Shown here: positions 1 through 4,995 of the stretch, one piece after another
Layout of the letters: every line of letters begins with the position of its first letter
Position numbering within the stretch: position 1 is the first letter of the stretch
Origin: Eubacterium sp.
Lineage (GTDB): Bacteria; Bacillota; Clostridia; Lachnospirales; Lachnospiraceae
DNA length: 7,334 bases
Direction of reading: 5' to 3'
Assembly: GCA_022776205.1 (NCBI GenBank)
Contig: JALFIK010000200.1
Span: 1-7,334 of the forward strand
Position numbers and translations under genes: made by a program
The notes under the pieces: model-generated
Database searches by the model: none
Told to the model about the DNA's origin: nothing
What the model saw: the letters and a program-made list of their open reading frames with translations, nothing else

Positions 1-28
1 ATCCATATTTGTTTTGTGACACTGACAT
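1..28 (-). CDS. Possible 5' end of an unidentified gene leaving the left edge
   Basis: Reading leftwards, an ATG at 28-26 opens a frame MSVSQNKYG that stays open to the window edge. A strong Shine-Dalgarno GGGAGG (39-34) sits 5 nt upstream, which is the only real support. Nine codons are too few to identify a product. The start lies inside one copy of a three-copy repeat (14-37, 47-70, 168-191), so the apparent ribosome site may be a property of the repeat and not of a gene. An alternative is that this is only intergenic sequence, or the tail region of a plus-strand gene to the left. Function unknown. Confidence 0.25.
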
Positions 29-81
29 AACATCCTCCCACCCATCTTGTAACAACAATATAACATCCTCTATACAGAAAC

Positions 82-127
82 ATGCGGTTTTAAGCCATTA
101 TCATGGCAAAAAAGCCGCATATTTTTT
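82..127 (+). terminator. Terminator-like two-part hairpin with plus-strand U-tract
   Basis: ATGCGG (82-87) pairs with CCGCAT (115-120). TTTT (88-91) pairs with AAAA (110-113) past a bulged G114. An inner stem GCCAT (94-98) / ATGGC (103-107) closes on a TATC loop. On the plus strand the stem is followed by A and six Ts (122-127), the form of a rho-independent terminator. On the minus strand what follows is not U-rich, so there it would act only as an RNA structure. No plus-strand gene is visible upstream, so it would serve a gene off the left edge or be part of a structured repeat element. Confidence 0.5.
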
Positions 128-139
128 CGCCATGTGTGC

Positions 140-166
140 AAAAATCCGTCCAGTGGACGAATTTTT
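140..166 (-). terminator. Strong hairpin with U-tract, second structure of the left intergenic region
   Basis: AAAAAT (140-145) pairs with ATTTTT (161-166) and CGTCC (147-151) with GGACG (155-159) around a 3-nt loop. Positions 146 and 160 form a U-G wobble in the minus-strand RNA but a C-A mismatch in the plus-strand RNA, so the structure fits minus-strand transcription slightly better. A run of five Us ends the stem. It lies 93 bp downstream of the dapB terminator hairpin and could be a backup terminator or an element of a structured RNA with the neighbouring hairpin at 82-120. Confidence 0.5.
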
Positions 167-258
167 GTTGTAGCAATGACTTGACATCCTCGGGTGCTCT
201 ATGTTTTGACAAAAGTCTCCCTGTTCCTTAAAAATACATTTGGCATTAAAAGAGTGCC

Positions 259-290
259 AAAAAAAGAATCCTGCAGGCAGAATTCTTTTT
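259..290 (-). terminator. Rho-independent terminator of the dapA-dapB gene run
   Basis: Read on the minus strand, AAAAAGAAT (290-282) pairs with ATTCTTTTT (269-261), with an inner CTGC/GCAG pairing and a U-G wobble (281/270) that would be a mismatch on the other strand. The stem runs into a continuous U-tract of seven (265-259). It starts 28 bp past the dapB stop codon. A second inverted repeat, TTTGGCA/TGCCAAA (239-245 and 255-261), follows at once and overlaps the U-tract, so a tandem or competing hairpin is possible. Confidence 0.8.
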
Positions 291-318
291 GGAGGCAATT
301 TTTTTATTTTAAAACGAT

Positions 319-1080
319 TTACTTCGATGAAATCACGTCTTTCATATCATAAAGACCCGCTGGTTTTCCCGCAAGATAAATGGCAGCTTCAATGGCTCCC
401 TTTCCGAATACAGCGCGGGAATAAGCTGTATGTTTAAACTCAATCACTTCATCTGTTCCGGCAAAGATAATTTCGTGCTCTCCGACGATCGTTCCTCCCC
501 GGACAGCAGAAATACCGATTTCATCGGCCGGACGCTGCATGCGTCGCTCGCTTCTGTCAAATACATATTGATATTTTCCACCTGCCGCTTCATTGATAGA
601 ATCTGCCAGGGCAAGGGCTGTTCCCGACGGAGCATCCAGTTTTCTGCGATGATGTTTCTCCACGATGTCAATATCAAAGCCTGCATCACCTAATACTCTG
701 ACTGCTGTCTTTACCATCTCAAGTAATGTATTGACACCAAGAGACATATTTGCGGAACGAAGAATTGCCGTTTTCCTGCTGCAGGCTTCCAGATGGGTTA
801 ACTGTTCCTCGGAAAGTCCGGTCGTACATTCTACAAGGGGAATCTGTTTTTTTGCAGCATACTCAAGTACTCTGTCAACAGCAACAGCGGCGGAGAAATC
901 AATAATCGCATCCACAGGAACATTGCATTCTTCTAAAGATGTAAAAACAGGAAAATCTCTCTTTTCTCCCGGGCAGGTATCCACTCCTGCCGCTACTGTA
1001 ATCTGCTCCATATCTTTTATAAGATCGCAGATTACATGACCCATATGTCCATTGCATCCGTACATCATTACTTTTACCAT
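319..1080 (-). CDS. dapB: 4-hydroxy-tetrahydrodipicolinate reductase (DapB)
   Basis: DapB reduces the unstable DapA product with NAD(P)H to tetrahydrodipicolinate, the second committed step towards diaminopimelate for peptidoglycan and towards lysine, in the cytoplasm. The 253-residue protein has a full-length Rossmann N-domain with the nucleotide loop GCNGHMG at 8-14. The catalytic signature is EKHHRRKLDAPSGTA at 141-155, with the His pair at 143-144, the substrate lysine at 147 and the GTA substrate-binding turn. RGGTIVGEHEIIF (194-206) belongs to the C-terminal substrate/tetramer domain, and a Rossmann return helix follows. The length is close to the usual 240-270. The start at 1080 is supported by AAAGGAG about ten bases upstream. 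It follows dapA by 32 bp on the same strand and is the last gene before a clear terminator, so cotranscription with dapA is very likely. No key residue is missing. Confidence 0.97.
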   Translation of the reverse strand: MVKVMMYGCNGHMGHVICDLIKDMEQITVAAGVDTCPGEKRDFPVFTSLEECNVPVDAIIDFSAAVAVDRVLEYAAKKQIPLVECTTGLSEEQLTHLEACSRKTAILRSANMSLGVNTLLEMVKTAVRVLGDAGFDIDIVEKHHRRKLDAPSGTALALADSINEAAGGKYQYVFDRSERRMQRPADEIGISAVRGGTIVGEHEIIFAGTDEVIEFKHTAYSRAVFGKGAIEAAIYLAGKPAGLYDMKDVISSK

Positions 1081-1112
1081 AATTTATTTACTCCTTTGCA
1101 ACTCCGGTTTCC

Positions 1113-2003
1113 TTACTCCGCTAAAATACCGGTTTCAATCAGTGCTTTCTTAAGCCGCTTAGTATGTTCCGGTTCCAGTTCTGATAATGGACGTCTTACA
1201 TGACCGCCACAGAACCCAAGCAGCTCGAGTGCCTTCTTTACCGGAATCGGATTCACTTCACAAAACAGGGCTTTAATCAGCTCAAAATATTTAATTTGCA
1301 GTTCCCTGCTTTTTTCCACATTTCCTGCCATATATTCTGCGCAGATATTATGCGTATCTTCCGGAGCCACGTTGGAAAGGACGGAAATCACTCCCTTTGC
1401 CCCAATTGACATCATCGGCACGATCATATCATCATTTCCGGAATAAAGATCGATATCACCCTGGGTATCATACATAATCTGCGTTGCAAACGCAATATCA
1501 CCTGTTGCTTCCTTCACGCCGACAATATTATCCACATCTTTCACCAATTTTGCAATAGTAGCAGATTCCAGTTTGCATCCGGTTCTGCTCGGCACATTAT
1601 AAAGAATCAGCGGAAGATCCGTATGCCGTGCGATATAAGTATAATGATCGATCAGCCCTTTCTGAGTTGCTTTGTTATAATATGGTGTAACGACGAGAGC
1701 CGCATCTACTCCTGCCATCTCAGCACGTTTTGTAAGATAAGAGGCAGTCCTTGAACAGTTCGAACCGGTCCCGGCAATTACCGGCACTCTTTTATTAACC
1801 CGGTTTACACAATAGCGGATTGCCGCAATATGTTCCTCATGATTGAGCGTGGAAGATTCTCCCGTAGTACCACAGACAATAATGGCATCTGTCTTATGCT
1901 CAATCTGGTAATCAATAAACCTTCCAAAGCTTTCATAATCAATATTATAATTTTCATCAAATGGCGTTGCAATGGCAACACCCGCTCCTGTAAAAACAGC
2001 CAT
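1113..2003 (-). CDS. dapA: 4-hydroxy-tetrahydrodipicolinate synthase (DapA)
   Basis: DapA condenses pyruvate with aspartate-4-semialdehyde through a Schiff base on a lysine, the branch-point step into diaminopimelate and lysine. The 296-residue sequence is a complete class I aldolase TIM barrel. GTTGESSTL (45-53) carries the Thr pair of the proton relay. PYYNK (107-111) follows. YNVPSRTG (135-142) carries the catalytic tyrosine and the arginine that binds the substrate carboxylate. VGVKEATGD (161-169) holds the Schiff-base lysine at 164, and SGNDD is at 188-192. Family length is about 290-300. The start at 2003 has the ribosome site AAGGAAG a few bases upstream and begins 16 bp after the cobO-like stop, so the two are probably one transcript. 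Related NAL/HpaI-like aldolases share the fold, but the motif set plus the adjacent dapB make DapA the clear choice. No lysine riboswitch is seen upstream. Confidence 0.97.
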   Translation of the reverse strand: MAVFTGAGVAIATPFDENYNIDYESFGRFIDYQIEHKTDAIIVCGTTGESSTLNHEEHIAAIRYCVNRVNKRVPVIAGTGSNCSRTASYLTKRAEMAGVDAALVVTPYYNKATQKGLIDHYTYIARHTDLPLILYNVPSRTGCKLESATIAKLVKDVDNIVGVKEATGDIAFATQIMYDTQGDIDLYSGNDDMIVPMMSIGAKGVISVLSNVAPEDTHNICAEYMAGNVEKSRELQIKYFELIKALFCEVNPIPVKKALELLGFCGGHVRRPLSELEPEHTKRLKKALIETGILAE

Positions 2004-2019
2004 AATTTACTTCCTTTCT

Positions 2020-2541
2020 TTAATCAGTCACTCCCGGTTCAAGAATTTCTGGGCACTGTTCTTTTTCTTTGCAGATCTCATATACGCAATCTGCCACTTC
2101 TCTGACTTCTTCCGGCAGATGTCTGCCCGTTAAAATCAGATCAACAGAATCTCTTTTTACCGCAATCAAATCCATAAGTTCCTTTATGGTAATAATACCA
2201 TAATCAACCAGTCCGAATATCTCATCAAGGATTAAGAGATCACACTGTCCTGTATCCAGGACTTTCCTGCTGTATCCAAGTGCATTCCTGATATTTTGCA
2301 TCTGCTCCTGTCTCTCTTCCGGACTTAAATCTGAATATCCACATGCAGCTTTTTCAAAACGGAAAATCTGCAGTTCCGGCTCCAGTTTTTTAAGAAATTC
2401 CAGTGTATCGGAATGTTTCTTTTTTAAGAACTGGACCATGATCACCTGCTTACCAACACCGGCAGCCCGGATACCAAGTCCTAAGGCAGCGGTGCTTTTC
2501 CCCCTTCCGTTTCCATAATAAACCTGTATACTTCCGTTCAT
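2020..2541 (-). CDS. cobO: Cob(I)yrinic acid a,c-diamide adenosyltransferase, CobO/BtuR family
   Basis: This family moves the adenosyl group of ATP to the cobalt of reduced corrinoids, giving adenosylcobalamin or its precursors. The protein is a P-loop NTPase fold with Walker A GNGRGKSTAA (10-19), Walker B LLILDEI (102-108) and the family segment LTGRHLPEEV (137-146). Residues are numbered from the start at 2541. An in-frame ATG 15 bases further upstream (2556) has no ribosome site, whereas AAAGG lies 7 nt before 2541, so 2541 is preferred, giving 173 residues. The P-loop has R and S where GNGKGKTTAA is more usual, both conservative. The C-terminus (KEKEQCPEILEPGVTD) lacks the basic GIKAR-type tail of classical BtuR/CobO, which in those enzymes helps shape the corrinoid/ATP site. 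Activity is therefore inferred from the family, not certain. It sits between hisS and dapA with no other cobalamin gene in view and no cobalamin riboswitch. Confidence 0.85.
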   Translation of the reverse strand: MNGSIQVYYGNGRGKSTAALGLGIRAAGVGKQVIMVQFLKKKHSDTLEFLKKLEPELQIFRFEKAACGYSDLSPEERQEQMQNIRNALGYSRKVLDTGQCDLLILDEIFGLVDYGIITIKELMDLIAVKRDSVDLILTGRHLPEEVREVADCVYEICKEKEQCPEILEPGVTD

Positions 2542-2575
2542 ATTCTGACCTTTCATCTTGTTTTAAATATTGGTG

Positions 2576-2608
2576 TTTTGCATAATCATACCATAGATTC
2601 CTGCAAAA
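2576..2608 (-). promoter_or_regulatory. Possible extended -10 promoter before cobO, flanked by an inverted repeat
   Basis: In the 72 bp between the hisS stop and the preferred cobO start, the minus strand carries TGGTATGAT (2593-2585), an extended -10 with hexamer TATGAT. No good -35 is seen 17 bp upstream. The element is flanked by a 7-bp inverted repeat, TTTTGCA (2576-2582) and TGCAAAA (2602-2608), 19 bp apart, which resembles an operator but has no U-tract and so is not a terminator. If it works, cobO-dapA-dapB could be expressed independently of hisS. Confidence 0.35.
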
Positions 2609-2613
2609 ATCCA

Positions 2614-3852
2614 CTATTCCCCAAACATCCGAATTTTCTCATCCCGTCCGAGAACCATAAAGCCGTCAAATCCCTGTTCTTCTAATTTATTTAAGAATTT
2701 TCCCAGCTTTTTCGGTTTAATGTAAAGTGCTGTTTTATATGTCTGACGCAGTTTCTCGGCATAACGAATCGCCTCTTCGATCTGATCCTCTTCGTAAATC
2801 AGAACGACTTTCTTCTGCCGGTCCGGATGATAAGACTCTCTTTCCATAAGAATGCTGTAAATTCTCTCAAATCCAATGGAAAAACCTACAGCCGGAATCT
2901 GCTCTTTCAGGAATTTGCCAATCAGATTATCATATCGCCCGCCGCCGGCAATGGAACTGTTAAAATCCAGGGATTCAATTTCAAATACCGTTCCGGTATA
3001 ATACCCCTGCCCGCGAACCAGTGTCATGTCATATTCTGCTTCATATTTTCCGTCTGCCAGTTCATTGGATGTGCGGATGATATAAGAAAGGGAATCTACA
3101 TACTCTGTATTTTTACAGATCTGTTTGACATAATCCAGGGTAAATGGTGCATGGGAAAGAAGCTCCATGAATTTTTTAATTACATCCGGGTCAAATTCCT
3201 TTTCCATCAGTTCCTTTTCCACTCCTTCTTCATGAATCTTATGAAGCTTATCAAAAGAGATGCATACACTGTCTAACTGGTCTTCCTTGAATCCTACAGA
3301 TAACAGAATTTCCCGCAAAATTCTTCTGTCATTGATTTTAACCTTAAAATGGTCAATTCCGATATTCAATAACGCTTTTGCCGTCGTGTGAATCAGTTCA
3401 ATCTCACAATTCGGAGAATCCGAACCAAGAATATCAATATCGCACTGCATAAATTCTCTCAAACGGCCTTTCTGCGGACGTTCCGCACGATATACCCGGT
3501 CCATCTGGATTACTTTAAATGGATGAGGCAGTGATGCCCGGTTATTGGCATAATAACGGCTTAATGGCAGTGTCAGATCGTATCGCAATCCCATATCGGC
3601 AATATTCCCCGGATCCTGGGTGGCAATCGCCTTCTTCAGCTTCTCTCCCCTTTTCATCACTTTAAATATAAGATTTAAATTATCTCCACCCTCACTTTTA
3701 TCAAGATTTTCAATATCCTCAATAATTGGCGTGGTAATTCTCTGAAACCCTGCAAGCTCGTAAGTCTCACAAATCTTTTTCTGCAGATAATCTCTAAGTT
3801 CTGCCTGAACCGGCAAATAATCATTCGTACCCTTTACTGGTGTAATCTTCAT
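2614..3852 (-). CDS. hisS: Histidine--tRNA ligase (HisRS)
   Basis: A class II aminoacyl-tRNA synthetase that charges tRNA-His. The 412 residues show motif 1 around FQRITTPIIE (36-45), motif 2 VYRAERPQKGRLREFMQCDIDILG (120-143, two parts), the histidine A motif LVRGQGYYTGTVFEI (278-292) with catalytic Arg280, the histidine-pocket AGGGRYDNL (302-310), and motif 3 AVGFSIGFERI (321-331). The textbook motif is RGLDYY; here Leu-Asp is Gln-Gly. The C-terminal anticodon domain (about 347-412) ends soon after VLGRDE, some 20 residues shorter than in many bacterial HisRS. Complete motif 2 and AGGGRYD argue against the non-catalytic paralogue HisZ, and no his biosynthesis genes are nearby. The start is supported by AAAGGA upstream. 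There is no T-box leader in the 61-bp gap to the SSB terminator, and no clear promoter was found; read-through past that terminator is possible. Confidence 0.93.
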   Translation of the reverse strand: MKITPVKGTNDYLPVQAELRDYLQKKICETYELAGFQRITTPIIEDIENLDKSEGGDNLNLIFKVMKRGEKLKKAIATQDPGNIADMGLRYDLTLPLSRYYANNRASLPHPFKVIQMDRVYRAERPQKGRLREFMQCDIDILGSDSPNCEIELIHTTAKALLNIGIDHFKVKINDRRILREILLSVGFKEDQLDSVCISFDKLHKIHEEGVEKELMEKEFDPDVIKKFMELLSHAPFTLDYVKQICKNTEYVDSLSYIIRTSNELADGKYEAEYDMTLVRGQGYYTGTVFEIESLDFNSSIAGGGRYDNLIGKFLKEQIPAVGFSIGFERIYSILMERESYHPDRQKKVVLIYEEDQIEEAIRYAEKLRQTYKTALYIKPKKLGKFLNKLEEQGFDGFMVLGRDEKIRMFGE

Positions 3853-3914
3853 ATCGGTTTCCTTTCTGTATCTGTTTGTTTACAGGAACATGTTTTCCTA
3901 TTTTCATATTTTAA

Positions 3915-3940
3915 AAGGCCACTCAAAAATGAGCGGCCTT
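3915..3940 (-). terminator. Rho-independent terminator after the SSB-like gene
   Basis: On the minus strand AAGGCCGCTC pairs with GAGTGGCCTT around a six-base loop, with one G-U wobble (3934/3921) that would be a C-A mismatch on the plus strand. This polarity fits the minus-strand SSB-like gene, whose stop is 12 bp away. The following U-run is only about four bases, then AAAA, so some read-through into hisS is plausible. Confidence 0.75.
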
Positions 3941-3951
3941 CTTAAATCAAT

Positions 3952-4623
3952 CTAACTAATATTTCCAGAATCTGCGACCTTTCGCTCAAAACTCATACCG
4001 TCATCCAGATATTCCATCTTATTGACAGACACCTCATAAGCGACTCGGCTGATCACACTATTATCTCCCAGTTTTTTCTGGTATTCCCTGCTCTGAATCC
4101 TGCCCCAGAGCTGAATCCTGCTTCCTACCGGAAGGTTCCCCGCATAACGGGCATTTCTTCCCCAGCAGATACACGGGATATAATCCGACTTGCTATATGC
4201 CCGGTTCACTGCAAGCAGTACATCCGCAATCTCTCTGCCCAGCGGCGTTGTCCTGTATACAGGCTCTTTACAGATATATCCGTCAAGAAAAATCATATTT
4301 GGTTTACGGTTCTCGAGGCTGTCGACCAGTTCAAGTTCCCGGACAAAAAGGGAAAGCACCAGATGATTTCTGTTATTCTCATGCTTATTATAGGAGCGGA
4401 ACTGTCCTTTCGCTTCCATATACTGTCCTACATAAGACTGTTTTACATCAATGAGTCTTTCTGATATAAGCAGAGGAATAATATCATTAGAATGACTGAG
4501 TCTGCTTACTTTCAGTTTCACCGTGTAAAATCCTTCTCCGAAAACCTCATGGCTGAATTCAAACTCGGAAATAATCTCTCCAGCGACAACCGCCTGGTTA
4601 TTTTTTAAAATTTTTTCTGTCAT
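3952..4623 (-). CDS. SSB-like protein with two OB folds
   Basis: A 223-residue protein with two OB-fold modules. The first (about 9-102) is divergent. The second (about 110-206) looks like bacterial SSB: TPLGREIADVLLAVNR (126-141), DYIPCICWGRNA (147-158), then GSRIQLWGRIQSREY (167-181) and the closing strand RVAYEVSVNKMEYL (193-206). It should bind single-stranded DNA, as a replication or repair accessory, in the cytoplasm. It lacks the acidic Gly/Pro-rich tail ending DDDIPF that canonical SSB uses to recruit partners, ending instead ERKVADSGNIS, so it is probably not the housekeeping SSB. I chose the ATG at 4623 because GGGAGGAG sits about five bases upstream; the longer frame to 4755 adds 44 residues without a ribosome site and unlike the fold. 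It has its own promoter (4783-4811) and terminator and is divergent from bipA. Confidence 0.82.
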   Translation of the reverse strand: MTEKILKNNQAVVAGEIISEFEFSHEVFGEGFYTVKLKVSRLSHSNDIIPLLISERLIDVKQSYVGQYMEAKGQFRSYNKHENNRNHLVLSLFVRELELVDSLENRKPNMIFLDGYICKEPVYRTTPLGREIADVLLAVNRAYSKSDYIPCICWGRNARYAGNLPVGSRIQLWGRIQSREYQKKLGDNSVISRVAYEVSVNKMEYLDDGMSFERKVADSGNIS

Positions 4624-4776
4624 GTTTACTCCTCCCTGTATGTAGCGCAGACATCTGTATACATAATTATCTGTATGCAGAATCAAGAAATTTATTCCTG
4701 TTTTGATAATCTTTCTTAATGATTTCTGCTGCCATCTCAACATAGAAGCAAACATGTCCGATTAAACTTCGAAAAC
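4624..4776 (-). promoter_or_regulatory. Long 5' leader of the SSB-like gene with repeated ATACAG
   Basis: From the predicted start point (about 4776) to the ATG there are roughly 150 untranslated bases, long for a simple leader. On the minus strand ATACAG occurs three times, at 4676-4671, 4660-4655 and 4641-4636, spaced 16 and 19 bp, the last just before the ribosome site GGGAGGAG. TGTATACA is self-complementary, as is ATAATTAT next to it. No known riboswitch is recognised. The repeats could be an operator or RNA-protein site, or chance in AT-rich sequence. Confidence 0.3.
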
Positions 4777-4782
4777 AGATTC

Positions 4783-4811
4783 AGTATAATAACTCTGTGT
4801 CCAATTGTCAA
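4783..4811 (-). promoter_or_regulatory. Sigma-A promoter of the SSB-like gene
   Basis: Minus strand: -35 TTGACA (4811-4806), a 17-bp spacer (4805-4789) and -10 TATACT (4788-4783). This is near-consensus, the strongest promoter in the window, and points at the SSB-like gene. Start of transcription should be near 4776. No other minus-strand gene starts between it and the SSB-like ATG. Confidence 0.85.
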
Positions 4812-4833
4812 CCTAAAACAGTGGTATTATACC
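4805..4833 (+). promoter_or_regulatory. Weak possible second bipA promoter sharing the -35 with the divergent promoter
   Basis: Plus strand: TTGTCA (4805-4810), a 17-bp spacer, then TATACC (4828-4833). The -35 overlaps base for base with the TTGACA of the opposite promoter because TTGTCAA and TTGACAA are complements, so the two would be back to back. The -10 is poor (4 of 6) and lies in the palindrome at 4821-4835. Weaker than the candidate at 4874-4902. Confidence 0.3.
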
Positions 4834-4835
4834 AC
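4821..4835. promoter_or_regulatory. Perfect 15-bp palindrome, candidate operator
   Basis: GTGGTATTATACCAC is seven bases, one central T, then seven complementary bases. It lies 10 bp upstream of the -35 of the SSB-like promoter and about 40 bp upstream of the bipA -35. The form TGGT-N5-ACCA resembles operators of FadR-type GntR regulators. A second GTGG/CCAC half (CCAC at 4838-4841) follows. The regulator is not in the window and is unknown. The stem is too short and lacks a U-tract, so it is not a terminator. Confidence 0.5.
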
Positions 4836-4873
4836 GAAACCACTTTATCCTTCCTTATTTTAATATTTTTTTA

Positions 4874-4902
4874 TTGTGTCTTTGATTCGTTTGTGCTAGA
4901 AT
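4874..4902 (+). promoter_or_regulatory. Likely bipA promoter, extended -10 type
   Basis: TTGTGT (4874-4879), a 17-bp spacer, and TAGAAT (4897-4902) preceded by TG one base away (TGCTAGAAT), an extended -10. The -35 matches at three positions. Start would be near 4909, giving an untranslated leader of about 85 bases before the bipA ATG. An AT-rich tract (4856-4875) just upstream could act as an UP-like element. Confidence 0.6.
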
Positions 4903-4995
4903 AACTTAGTTTAAACGATACTTTTCAGTCAATAATTGTTTCTCTCCCTGATGAGCAGCAATTTATACTTTACATTTTCAGAAAGAAGGCAATTT

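Larger units (their letters stand above)
14..191 (-). repeat. Three-copy degenerate 24-nt repeat (GAGGATGT...ACAA)
   Basis: On the minus strand three segments share GAGGATGT, then a variable middle, then ACAA: 37-14, 70-47 and 191-168. Compared by eye, copies 1 and 2 agree at 19 of 24 positions, copies 1 and 3 at 19, and copies 2 and 3 at 18. Copies 1 and 2 are 33 bp apart and share the first 11 bases GAGGATGTTAT. Copy 3 lies 121 bp further on, across two hairpins. Translated in one frame, the copies read GCYVSVT, GCYIVVT and GCQVIAT, so the differences are mostly conservative, but a TAG stop precedes copies 2 and 3 in that frame and no start fits. The core AGGAUGU also resembles the GGA-centred CsrA RNA motif. 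Role unknown. Confidence 0.6.

Noticed and set aside
101..298. Minus-strand 65-codon frame (MPPKRILPAG...) as a gene
   Set aside because: It runs through the dapB terminator hairpin and both the repeat and hairpin sequences and has no supported ribosome site. It is better explained as chance reading of structured intergenic sequence.
2004..2019. Lysine riboswitch upstream of dapA
   Set aside because: The gap is 16 bp and contains only the ribosome site; the hisS-cobO gap is also far too short for an L box.
2827..3276. 149-codon plus-strand frame opposite hisS
   Set aside because: Antisense to an intact HisRS with conserved motifs across the same stretch; no recognisable product.
2614..3852. 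HisZ (ATP-phosphoribosyltransferase regulatory subunit) instead of HisRS
   Set aside because: Motif 2, the catalytic arginine motif, AGGGRYDNL and motif 3 are all intact, and no hisG or other his genes adjoin.
3853..3914. T-box leader or SOS box before hisS
   Set aside because: Only 61 bp separate the SSB terminator from hisS, too short for a T-box. AACATGTT near 3887-3894 does not match the GAAC-N4-GTTC spacing of a Gram-positive LexA site.
4624..4755. Longer N-terminus for the SSB-like protein
   Set aside because: No ribosome site at 4755, and the ATG at 4623 has an excellent one. The added residues have no OB-fold character and fall in the leader after the mapped promoter.
4936..4995. 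TTG start for bipA
   Set aside because: The extra 20 residues do not belong to the BipA family, whose proteins begin just before NVAIIAHVDHGKTT, and no ribosome site precedes 4936.
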